In this document: positions 1 through 8,302 of the stretch, one piece after another
Layout of the letters: every line of letters begins with the position of its first letter
How positions within the stretch are numbered: the first letter of the stretch is position 1
Translations under genes and position numbers: made by a program
DNA from: Apus apus
Lineage: Eukaryota; Chordata; Aves; Apodiformes; Apodidae
Direction of reading: 5' to 3'
Assembly (NCBI RefSeq): GCF_020740795.1
Contig: NC_067285.1
Span: 41,018,511-41,082,510, forward strand
Length of the DNA: 64,000 nucleotides
The notes under the pieces: model-generated
Database searches by the model: none
What the model was told of the DNA's origin: nothing
What the model saw: only the letters and a program-made list of their open reading frames with translations

Positions 1-1015
1 TCAGTGCTGAGGTGAATTCAGCAGTCAGTGCGTTGTGCAAGGACCTCTTGGGGTCACTGTAACTCTCCCCCTTGATTTCGGTGGATCTGGGATCTGCCCA
101 GAGCTTTTGGCTTGGGAAGAGTCTGATCATGCTTGCTATGTGGGTAACAGGAGTCAGAGGGGTGCCTGCGTTCCAGCCTTCTGGGGGTATAACTGGGGCT
201 ATATTCCAGCCTTTGACATTGTTCACAAACAATGGAATGACTTGGGAGAATTTCATACCCTGGGGTGTGTTCCTGCACCTTTCAGCTATATTTGGGGTGC
301 TTCAGTGGCTGATTTTGCCAAGACTCGAGTGGGCTCCTCTCCACAGAGTCATCTCCCACTCTGGCACATAGGGAATGCCATGAAATGGCTTGGTGGGGCT
401 CACAGGATGCCCTCACCTCTACGTCCCCCATCCCTGAAGAATGCACTAGCCAGTGCATCCCAGAAGACGCCAGGATATTCAGGGGAAGCCATAAGCTTGT
501 AAGCACGCAGAGAAACCTGGCTGCGAGGGCAGAGAGGCACGGCTGCTCAGCTGCCCAGCCAACACTGGGCATCACCACCAGTTAACTCCCGGCTCCCACT
601 GCAGGCAGAGCCCAGCCGTGACTCGGAGCACCAGCAGTGCTGCCTGTTAAAACTGCTCCCCCTGCAGCAGAATCCGGTAAAAAAAAAGGTATTTGCAGCC
701 CAAACGGCGTCCTATGAGAAGCCAGGAGCAGCGCACGCACGGCTGTGGCAGAGCTCCCAAGCCTCTTCAGCCCCTGGGAAGCGCTTATCGCCCTTTCCTA
801 CCATTGCTGACTCCAAGCTGGTCATGCCCAGGAGCTGGTTGGCTTGCCAGCACAGCTTTGCCCCCCAAGACAGCTTTGCTCCCCTTCTCTGGGGGTGATG
901 GCACGTCCCTCAGCCCGGGCAGGGCGGGTGGGCAGCAAGCGGGCACCGGCAGCTCCTGGGATGCAGGGGCAGGGTTGGATGCTCTCGGTTCTCACCTGTG
1001 TTTTGTTGCCCGCAG
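1..1015. other. MEPE upstream flank / 5' intron, no exon recognised
   Basis: This stretch precedes the first MEPE exon I can identify. A good 3' splice site (GTTTTGTTGCCCGCAG) ends it at 1015, so its right end is intron. MEPE needs an upstream exon carrying the start codon and signal peptide. I examined the + strand here for a short ATG exon with a hydrophobic leader followed by a GT donor in the right phase and found none that is convincing. That exon, and the untranslated exon 1, may lie left of the window. Confidence 0.5.
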
Positions 1016-1066
1016 GTGCCGCCGCTGCCCGGGAGAGCTGCCGGGAACTGTGCGGGACAACACCGG
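1016..1066 (+). CDS. MEPE: MEPE small N-terminal exon (17 codons)
   Basis: Follows the acceptor CCCGCAG and ends at the donor GTATGT. It encodes [17 protein letters not shown] in phase 0, the start of the mature protein just after the signal peptide. Joining to 2208 continues the conserved QHR-ILLKGC block, which fixes both the frame and the splice sites. Confidence 0.85.
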
Positions 1067-4000
1067 GTATGTCCTGCTCCATCCAGGTCCCCCGAGGTGC
1101 CCGGGGCACGCTGCTTTCGGGAGGCAAGGAAAAGGAGGAGGGTGTTCCCCGGGCGGCGAGTAGCAGGGGAGGGGAAGGGTGCGATGTGCTCAGGGGAGGG
1201 AAGGGCTTCACCCCCCGCAGGCTGCTCCTCTGTCCCTGCCCGGCCCCACAGCACCACCTCTTGGTATCCCAACGGGTGAGGCTGTGACATCCCAGGCTCA
1301 GCTGCTGTGGGGTTTTCCCCCCAAGCAAAATTCAGATGGGTGATGTGGAAGAAAAGGCCTGGTTTTGCCTGCTGGAAGCCAGTTGCTGCCCTTCTCTGGC
1401 TTCAGTTGCTGTGGGCCACAGGGCTGCAGAACGTTTGGATTCGGAAGGGAGCTTAAAGATCATCTAGTCCCAACCCCCCTGCACGGGCAGGGACACCTCC
1501 CACCAGCCCAGGTTGCTCAGAGCCCCATCGAACCTGCCCTTCAACACCTCTAGGGATGGAGCCCTCACAACATCTCTGGGCAGCCTGTTCCAGTGTCTTA
1601 CCACCCTCACACTGAAGAATTTATGCCTGATCTCTAACCTAAATCTCTCTTCTTTCATCTTAAAACCATTACCTCTCATCTTCTCACTCCAAGCCCTGTA
1701 AAAAACCCCTCCCCAGCTTTCCTGGAGCCCCTTCAAGCACTGGAAGGTGCTCTAAGGTCTCCCTGGAGCCTTCTCTTCTCCAGGCTGAACAGCCCCAACT
1801 CCCTCAGCCTGTCCTCATCACAGAGCTGCTCCAGCCCTTGGATCATCTTGGTGGCCCTTCTCTGGACACGTTCCAACAGGTCCACATCTTTCTAATCACA
1901 TCACTCATGTCTGATGGGACCATTCACCAGGTGGTTTTATCAAGCCATAAGCTACCTTTAAAAACAAAACCAAACCAAACCCCACAGCTTCTGAAAGCAA
2001 GCAAAGGCAGAAAACAAGCCCAAGGGAAACCCAATCCCCGGGGACCAGGGGGGAAGCACCACTCATCCTGCCCATGCTGCTGGCCACAGGTGGGAGCTAC
2101 CCACTTGTGGTGGAACCCTGTTGTGGTGTCAAGGCACAGCAAGAGAAGCTCCTGCCATCACATTTAATAAGAAAATCGTGTGTCCTGGTTATTTTCTTCC
2201 CCAGCAGATCCTGCTGAAAGGCTGCAACGCCAAGCATGGCTTCTACATTTTCAAATACGTCTACTCGTTTTCAACGCGGAGGAACCAGACGCAGATCAAG
2301 GTGAGGAGGTGTCTGGGTGGCATGGCAGGACCCCCAGCTTGGCTGTGGCACCCCCCGAAGCTGGCAGGCTCCGGGACTGGCCCTGACCTCTCTCTTTTTG
2401 TGCCTACTGCACAGAAGGAAGAAGCTGACCGGCAGAATGCGCTGGGTGAGGACAAGGACAAGCAGGAGCCGACAGAAGACAGGGTGGCCCTGGAGCAAAG
2501 TGAAAATGTCAGCACTGATGTGATGGAGAACAACAGAACCAGCCTCATGCCCAAAAGCCACACCACCCCAGGTGTGGGCAGGGATGCTCTCAGTCCTCCC
2601 CCGGCCACCAGCACAGGAGCACGTGGTGGGATTGGCATGGCAGGTCCCACCCCGACCAGCTGGGAGGGCAGTGGTGACCTGGATTTAGTGGTGGAAATCG
2701 ATGGTGGTGTTTCCATTCCTACCCAGGATGGACGTCCTGGCGAGGCCATGGTGGGGAACAGGTCCATTGTCAGGGGTGAGGACAGGGAGGAGGATGGTGC
2801 CCCTGGGTGGGTTCCAGTGGAGAGGGCCATGACAGATGAGAGGGCTTCTGCCACTGGAGGGGCTGGGGATGAGGGCAGTGGTGGGGCCACCATGCCTGGC
2901 CAGGGGCAGGAGGGTGTCATGCAGGGCACGGGGGTGGGAAGCGCTGCTCTCTCCTCTGTCACTGAGAAGATAGAGGATGTCCAAGTTGACACTGAGGGTG
3001 TGGATGAATACGCTTACATCCCCGACTCGGGCAGCATCACTGTCACCCAAGGGAAGTTGGGCAGCACGGCGCCGGCCACCAGCTTCACCCAGATCTCTCC
3101 GGACAAGGACGACGAGGTCAACATATTCATCGGGAGAGCCAACATCCTCGTGGGGGAGCAAGAAACCACCCAGGCTGGTGCCACTGCTGGCAGCAAGGAC
3201 AGCGGCATCCCCACTGCAGGAACCAGCAGCCCCCTGCCCAGGCTGGCGGTCACTGCAGCACAAGATGATGATGATGGCATCCCTGCTCATAGGCAGCCTG
3301 AAGGACTGGCCACCACAGCCACCCCGAGCTACAGAGACAGCACCACCAGCAGACCCAGGGTTGGTTATCCCACAGGAGATGATGAGGATGGTGCGACCAC
3401 CCTTGGTGATGGAGAAGGACCCCTGGCCCCTAGCCCTTGGACCGTCACCGGTGGTGACATTCCTGTCCCCTCAGAGGCTGGCATCGCTGGGAATGGTGAC
3501 GATGGAGCGAGAGGTGAGGGGCAGAGGTTTGAGGGGAGGTCAGACCGCCTGCCTGTCACCACCCCTCGCCAGGAGGCTGTTGAGGAGACCACTGCCACTG
3601 TCCCAGCCAAGGGGGCCAGCATCAGTCTGGGAGGCACTACGGCCTCCTCTGAGGTGAGGGAGGGCAACTGCACCACTGCCCTGGGGATGGATGGCAGCTG
3701 CAAGGCTGGAGAGACCCCCAGCACGGCCAGAGGGGCGAGCGGAGAAGTGGGGACAACCACTCTCTGGCCCCACAGGGAGGGACGGCCCAAAGTGGGAGCA
3801 GGGCTCCAGCCTGGGGGAGCAGGACTGGACAAGACAGCCAGGACGGACAAAGCACCATCCTCAGATGGGAAAGTTGGTAGCCAAGCACTGAGCGAGGCCC
3901 AGGGGATGGCTGGTGGCCATAGCGGGGATGTTGGTGGCAGGCGGCACCCCACGGGAGCGGGGGGCAGCCCCCCTGGGCAGGCAAGGAAAACTAAGGGCAG

Positions 4001-4667
4001 CCCCTTTCGGGAGGCAGGGCAGGACTTGGGGGGCAGCCTCCCTGGGCAGGCAGGGCAGGACTTGGGGGGCAGCCCCCCTGGGCAGGCAGGGAAGACTAAG
4101 GGCAGCCCCTTTCGGGAGGCAGGGCAGGACTTGGGGGGCAGCCCCCCTGGGCAGGCAGGGCAGACCAAGGGCAGCCCCTTTCGGGAGGCAGGGCAGGACT
4201 TGGGGGGCAGCCCCCCTGGGCAGGCAGGACAGACCAAGGGCAGCCCCTTTCGGGAGGCAGGGCAGGACTTGGGGGGCAGCCCCCCTGGGCAGGCAGGGCA
4301 GGACTTGGGGGGCAGCCCCCCTGGGCAGGCAGGGCAGGTGTGGGGGCCCCGGCGCGGCCGCCTCCCCGGGCGGCAGGGCAGGAGACCCGGGGCGCCGGGC
4401 GCGCTGGCAGCGCTGGGCAGCAGCCGGCAGGTGGACCAGGTGAGGCGCGCTGACGAGCTGCACATCCGTGAGAGGGCTTTTTACACTCTCGGAGGGGCCC
4501 GGGCTGAGCACCGCGGCCCCTACGCTGCCCTGGGGAGCGCGGACAGCAGCCAGTCCTCCGAGGGGGAGCGGGGCAGCAGCAGCGATAGCCGGCAGATAGG
4601 GCTGCGGCCCGCGGGGTGGGGAGCCCCGGGGCACCCCCAGGGCCGGTGGAGCCGGGGGACCCTCTGA
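1016..4667 (+). CDS. MEPE: MEPE / ovocleidin-116, 5'-incomplete in the window
   Basis: Secreted extracellular phosphoglycoprotein; in birds it is the core of an eggshell-matrix dermatan sulfate proteoglycan and is also made in bone. Three coding exons are visible: 1016-1066, 2208-2300 and 2415-4667, all phase 0, giving 798 codons before the stop plus a signal-peptide exon that I did not find. Recognition rests on the N-terminal block (GNCAGQHR, then [20 protein letters not shown]) with its two cysteines, followed by one huge low-complexity exon. Sequons include NQT, NVS, NRT, NRS and NCT. Acidic patches and SG dipeptides (EGSGD, DEGSGG) could accept glycosaminoglycan. A 23-residue tandem repeat lies at about 3960-4340, and an acidic Ser-rich ASARM-like segment ([18 protein letters not shown]) lies near the C-terminus. 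I see no RGD and no mammalian-type dentonin motif. From memory it is somewhat longer than chicken ovocleidin-116, which the tandem repeat could explain. Confidence 0.9.
1427..1893 (-). mobile_element. CR1 LINE 3' fragment
   Basis: On the minus strand it ends with the CR1 3' segment (TTGGGACTAGATGATC type). It includes the conserved blocks for the hinge around the AGAGCACCTTCCAGTG region. 5'-truncated. It sits in the MEPE intron between 1066 and 2208. Confidence 0.85.
2208..2300 (+). CDS. MEPE: MEPE exon with the conserved KGCNAKHGF block (31 codons)
   Basis: Preceded by a pyrimidine-rich tract and a tandem acceptor CCAGCAG, and closed by the donor GTGAGG at 2301. Encodes [20 protein letters not shown] and then RRNQTQIK, including an NQT sequon. 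This is the most conserved part of the protein. It is phase 0 at both ends, and the next exon continues with KEEAD. Confidence 0.9.
2415..4667 (+). CDS. MEPE: MEPE last coding exon (750 codons, stop TGA)
   Basis: A single very large terminal exon is typical of SCPP genes. The acceptor is TACTGCACAG at 2414. The residues are mostly Gly, Ser, Thr, Glu, Asp and Pro, with alternating acidic and Thr/Ser-rich stretches and no globular domain. The tandem repeat occupies about 3960-4340. The Ser/Asp/Glu ASARM-like stretch is at about 4535-4597, followed by a 24-residue Gly/Pro/Trp-rich tail up to the TGA at 4665. Confidence 0.9.
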   Translation, partial: KEEADRQNALGEDKDKQEPTEDRVALEQSENVSTDVMENNRTSLMPKSHTTPGVGRDALSPPPATSTGARGGIGMAGPTPTSWEGSGDLDLVVEIDGGVSIPTQDGRPGEAMVGNRSIVRGEDREEDGAPGWVPVERAMTDERASATGGAGDEGSGGATMPGQGQEGVMQGTGVGSAALSSVTEKIEDVQVDTEGVDEYAYIPDSGSITVTQGKLGSTAPATSFTQISPDKDDEVNIFIGRANILVGEQETTQAGATAGSKDSGIPTAGTSSPLPRLAVTAAQDDDDGIPAHRQPEGLATTATPSYRDSTTSRPRVGYPTGDDEDGATTLGDGEGPLAPSPWTVTGGDIPVPSEAGIAGNGDDGARGEGQRFEGRSDRLPVTTPRQEAVEETTATVPAKGASISLGGTTASSEVREGNCTTALGMDGSCKAGETPSTARGASGEVGTTTLWPHREGRPKVGAGLQPGGAGLDKTARTDKAPSSDGKVGSQALSEAQGMAGGHSGDVGGRRHPTGAGGSPPGQARKTKGSPFREAGQDLGGSLPGQAGQDLGGSPPGQAGKTKGSPFREAGQDLGGSPPGQAGQTKGSPFREAGQDLGGSPPGQAGQTKGSPFREAGQDLGGSPPGQAGQDLGGSPPGQAGQVWGPRRGRLPGRQGRRPGAPGALAALGSSRQVDQVRRADELHIRERAFYTLGGARAEHRGPYAALGSADSSQSSEGERGSSSDSRQIGLRPAGWGAPGHPQGRWSRGTL
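3958..4340 (+). repeat. In-frame coding tandem repeat in MEPE (69-bp unit with 36-bp half units)
   Basis: The unit of 23 residues is [12 protein letters not shown] followed by [12 protein letters not shown] read four full units, two half units ([12 protein letters not shown] type, one with L for P) and a final partial one. Copies are nearly identical at DNA level, with the AAG ACT/ACC AAG difference and an A/G at the fourth Gly codon. Period lengths are multiples of three, so expansion keeps the frame. This looks like a recent minisatellite and may be length-polymorphic. Confidence 0.9.
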
Positions 4668-4705
4668 GGGGCTACTAGGATCTGCCCCAGCAGGCCCCAG
4701 GAATT

Positions 4706-4728
4706 TGGGGGGGCGGGGGGGGGGGGGT
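4706..4728 (+). repeat. Poly-G run in MEPE 3' UTR
   Basis: Almost uninterrupted G with a single C. It lies 40 nt after the stop codon. It could fold as a G-quadruplex in RNA or be an assembly-sensitive homopolymer. Confidence 0.8.
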
Positions 4729-5036
4729 GTCCCATATATCACGTCCTCCCCAGCATCCGTGCTGCGGGGGGGATGAGCGAGGGGCCTGGGCAGAGGGGCA
4801 CCCTGCAGATGCCTGGGGGGGGAATATCACAGAGTGCTTGGCAGCCCAGGAGCCAGAAACTGCTGCTTCGTGCCATCCCGCTGTTGATTGGAGGGGGTCT
4901 GCGTGGGGGTCTGCGTGGGGACCTGCCTCGGGTGCTGCCACAGCGAGGGCGGGCGGTGCCGGCAGCCGCAGAGGAGCAGCCGCGCTCGCAGCCTAGGGCA
5001 GCGTGGTGCCTGCACGGATGCTGGGAAACAAAAATT

Positions 5037-5081
5037 GTCAGGGGAAAAATAAAAAAACAAAAAAAAAAGAAGAAAAAAAGC
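5037..5081 (+). repeat. A-rich low-complexity stretch
   Basis: Runs of A with occasional G, C and T just upstream of the main MEPE poly(A) signal. Confidence 0.75.
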
Positions 5082-5145
5082 GCCTCTGTCCTCACGGCTT
5101 CACCCCCAGCCTCTTGGAGAAATAAAGGCATTTCTGTACCCGAAG

Positions 5146-5800
5146 GTTCTGCTGGCTCCCAGTGTTTGCAGTGGGATTTTAAGGCACGCTGTGGTGTGGT
5201 GGGTCCCTGGGCATGGGTGGGTTTCTAGCCCCAGAGCATCCCTGGTCCAGCCGTCCCCTCTGGGGCTGTGATTTGGCCAACCAGCCCGGCACGTCCCTCC
5301 CTGGGTGGGATCAAAGCCCACTGGCTCCTTGCCAGAGCCACCCAGGCAGTTTGTCCTCGCTGGGGACCCGCACAGAGCGTCTCCCCCATAGGCTCGTCCA
5401 TCTCCTGCAGCGAGGAATCCCCACCAGGCTCTCCAGGAGCTGCTGGGATACTTGCCAGCCCCACCATAGCATCCTGGCCGTGCCACCACCATTCCCACTG
5501 CTGGCCCCTGCACGTGAGCCAGGCTGCACTTGGACCTGCTGGAGCCATGCTGCTGCTTGGACCTGAAGTTAACCACTGTTTATGCCACCGCAGGTTGCTT
5601 TTTCTCTCCCAGAAGGTGCTAAAACAGGCGTGGCTCAGCAGCAGGGGGAGGGACGGGTGCGGTGGGGACACAGAACCACGGACCTGCAGAGCATCTCCTC
5701 CCCTGCCCTCTGTGCAGCCATATGCAGGGAAGGGGCAGGTCCCCACTTCAGGCTACAGTGTCCTTAGGGATCATGCATTGCTGATGTTGGGACAAGCAGG
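5146..5800. other. Gene-free spacer downstream of MEPE
   Basis: No supported exon, RNA gene or repeat seen. Overlapping open frames here lack splice logic or recognisable domains. Confidence 0.5.
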
Positions 5801-5802
5801 AC

Positions 5803-6292
5803 AAGGACTGTGTCCAGTTCTGGAGCCCCCGATGCAGGAAGGACATGAGGCTCCTGGTGAGAGTCCAGAGAAGGCCACAAAGGTGATCCAAGGCTGGAGC
5901 AGCTCTGCTCTGGAGACAGGCTGGGAGAGTTGGGGCTGTTCAGCCTGGAGAAGAGAAGGCTCCAGGGAGACCTTAGAGCACCTTCCAGTGCCTGACGGGG
6001 CTCCAGGAAAGCTGGGGAGGGACCTGGGACAAGGGCAGGGAGGGAGAGGACAAGAGATTTAGGTGAGACACAAGGAGGACATTCTTTGCTGTGAGGGTGG
6101 TGAGACACTGACACAGGTTGCCCAGGGAGGTTGTGGATTCCCCCTCCCTGGAGGTCTTCAAGGGCAGGCTGGATGGGGCCTTGAGCAACCTGATCTAGTG
6201 GGAGGTGTCCCTGCCCATGCAGGGGGTTGGAACTAGATGATCTTGAAAGTCCCTTCCAACCCAAACTGTTATATGGTTCTGTGATTCTACAA
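5803..6292 (+). mobile_element. CR1 LINE 3' fragment
   Basis: Starts within the C-terminal RT-proximal part (TGTCCAGTTCTGGAGCCCC) and runs to the 3' terminus with TTCTGTGATTCTAC. CR1-J-like 3' end. Confidence 0.9.
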
Positions 6293-7805
6293 GGATAGCA
6301 CTGGCCTTGTCAATGGTGCTGTCAGTAGTAGCACCAGCTGCTGGGGCTCTTGATCAGCTTGTGCTCTCCAGCAGGAAGGATCAAGAATTGCATGTCCCCA
6401 CCAGGCTCCACAGCAAGGCATCAGGTCCTGTGTCCCCGGGGAAGCTGGGCCAGGCAGCCTGGTGCCAGTGCTGCGGAGACATGGAAGTTGAAGCAGCCTG
6501 GGCAGGGGGTTGCCTGCAGCTTCCCAGGCGTGGGGCAGCATCCACAGGATCCCCAAAGGCTCAGGAACCTCCTGTGCTGGCTCACCCAGCTGAGAGCAAC
6601 AGAGGCTACCTGGCTGCTGGCAGCCTGGGCTGGGCAACTCCCCCTGGAATTGCCTCAGCATGTCACATCCCCGGTCTTATGGACCGTGGTGATGCTTCTG
6701 GGAGCTGGACTCGGCATGTGCTGCTGCCTGGCAAAAGAAGGGGGTGGTTCATGGGGTCTGGTTGGACCGGTGGGTTTGCAGCTCCATGGGCACCCTGACC
6801 TGGTGCCTAGCCACCTCCCGGTCCTGACCGCATCCCTGCCCACCCCTCGAGGCAACATCCATCAGCAAGTCCTGGGTGCCATCTAGTGGAATAAAAAGCC
6901 CTTTGCTGGGAATGTTTTTGTGCCCGTTCAACGATGTCCGTCCAGCTCCACCTGGTGCCAGGATGGGTACTGCTGCTCTCCTGCCTCTGCTTCCCGAGCA
7001 ACCCTGTCTGAATGCTGAGGTCAGGTGTAAAACTGGCTAGTTTAGGCATAAATGCCATACTTTATAAAACAGCTCTACCTCCTTCCACAGCTGCTGTTAA
7101 AGCACCTGGAATTTCTGTGATGGTGAGCCCGGCTCTACACCTCGGGGCATGTGGAATTTTGGGATGCTCACCCTGAGCCCACCACCGAGGTCCCTGGCTC
7201 TGCTCTGCCAAAACTCCCTTGCCAAATGGAACAAACGGCCACTGAATGAACAAACTGCACGTTTCCAGATGAAAGGGTTTTCCTGGAGGACTGAAGCAAA
7301 GTGAGAACCATGAAGGACGGGCTGACTGAGCTCTGGTGGGCTCAGAGCTCGCTGCCACCCCTCACATCCCAAAACCTAGAGCAAGTTGACAGCTGGGCTA
7401 GAGGTGGCCACAAGGTCTGGGAGGTGTTCCTTTGTGGCTCTTCAGTCTTTGGCTCTGCTGAGCTGTGTGTTTAGATTGTAAAGATAAATGCATTCACTTT
7501 CTGTATCCATAATTTGTGGTTTGTTGCTGAAGGGCAGCAGTCATTTATCAACAGGTGTTTTTTCATGTGGGGACAGCAGAGGCTCTTGCTGAAGTGATTT
7601 AGGGGCTCTCATCCCACCCTGTAAGTGAGTGAACCCAAGTGAAGCTTGGTATCTACGCTAGAACCCTTTCTTAGATTACAGAAGTGGAAAGAAATTGTCC
7701 CTAAAAATCCCAGCTTCCTTTACAAATACTAATTACGGGGATGTGGCCAGACAAGGACGGGTGGTTGTTTGTTCAGGTAAATGTAGTGCTTAGAGGAGAA
7801 ACACT
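6293..7805. other. Gene-free stretch
   Basis: Mixed-composition sequence with no recognisable gene, repeat family or RNA gene. Confidence 0.5.
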
Positions 7806-8302
7806 GAATCATGGAATGGTTTGGGTTGGAAAGGACCTTAAAGATCATCCAGATGCAACCCCCCTGCATGGGCAGGGACACCTCCCACCAGCCCAGGTTG
7901 CTCCAAGCCCCATCCAACCTGCCCTTCAACACTGCCAGGGATGGGGCAGCCACAGCTTCCCTGGGCAACCTGGGCCAGGGTCTCAGCACCCTCACAGGAG
8001 AGAATTTCCTCCTCATGTCTCACCTCAATCTCCCCTCTTCCAGTTTTAATCCATTCCCCCTTGTCCTCTCCGTTCCTGCCCTTGTCAAAAGCCCCTCCCC
8101 AGCTTTCCTGGAGCCCCTTCAGGCACTGGAAGGTGCTCTAAGGTCTCCCTAGAGTCTTCTCTTCTCCAGGCTGAACACCCCAACTCTCCCAGCCTGTCTC
8201 CAGAGCAGAGCTGCTCCAGCCCTCTGATGATCTCCGTGGCTCCTCTAGACACTTTTCAGGAGCTCCAAGTCCTTGTGTTGGGGGGTCCAGAACTGGACAC
8301 AG
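7806..8302 (-). mobile_element. CR1 LINE 3' fragment
   Basis: CR1-J-like copy, 3' end at 7806, carrying the CCTGCATGGGCAGGGACACC block and extending to the GTGTCCAGTTCTGGA block. Its close match to other copies in the window suggests the same active subfamily. Confidence 0.9.

Larger units (their letters stand above)
4668..5145 (+). other. MEPE: MEPE 3' UTR with poly(A) signal
   Basis: Runs from the stop codon to just past the AATAAA at 5121-5126. A second, A-rich AATAAA-like stretch lies near 5046. It contains a G-run at 4706-4728 and an A-rich low-complexity patch at 5037-5081. The cleavage point is inferred from the usual 10-25 nt spacing. Confidence 0.65.

Noticed and set aside
979-1066. 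ATG at 979 followed by a hydrophobic leader ([17 protein letters not shown]) as a possible MEPE signal peptide
   Set aside because: Its frame across 1016-1066 differs from the conserved [17 protein letters not shown] frame and would be out of frame with the next exon.
3365-4742. Long open frames on the minus strand (3365-4465, 3861-4742) and in another + frame (3913-4443) across MEPE
   Set aside because: They arise because the GC-rich tandem repeat has a period divisible by three and lacks stops in all frames. The MEPE frame has homology and splice sites; these do not.
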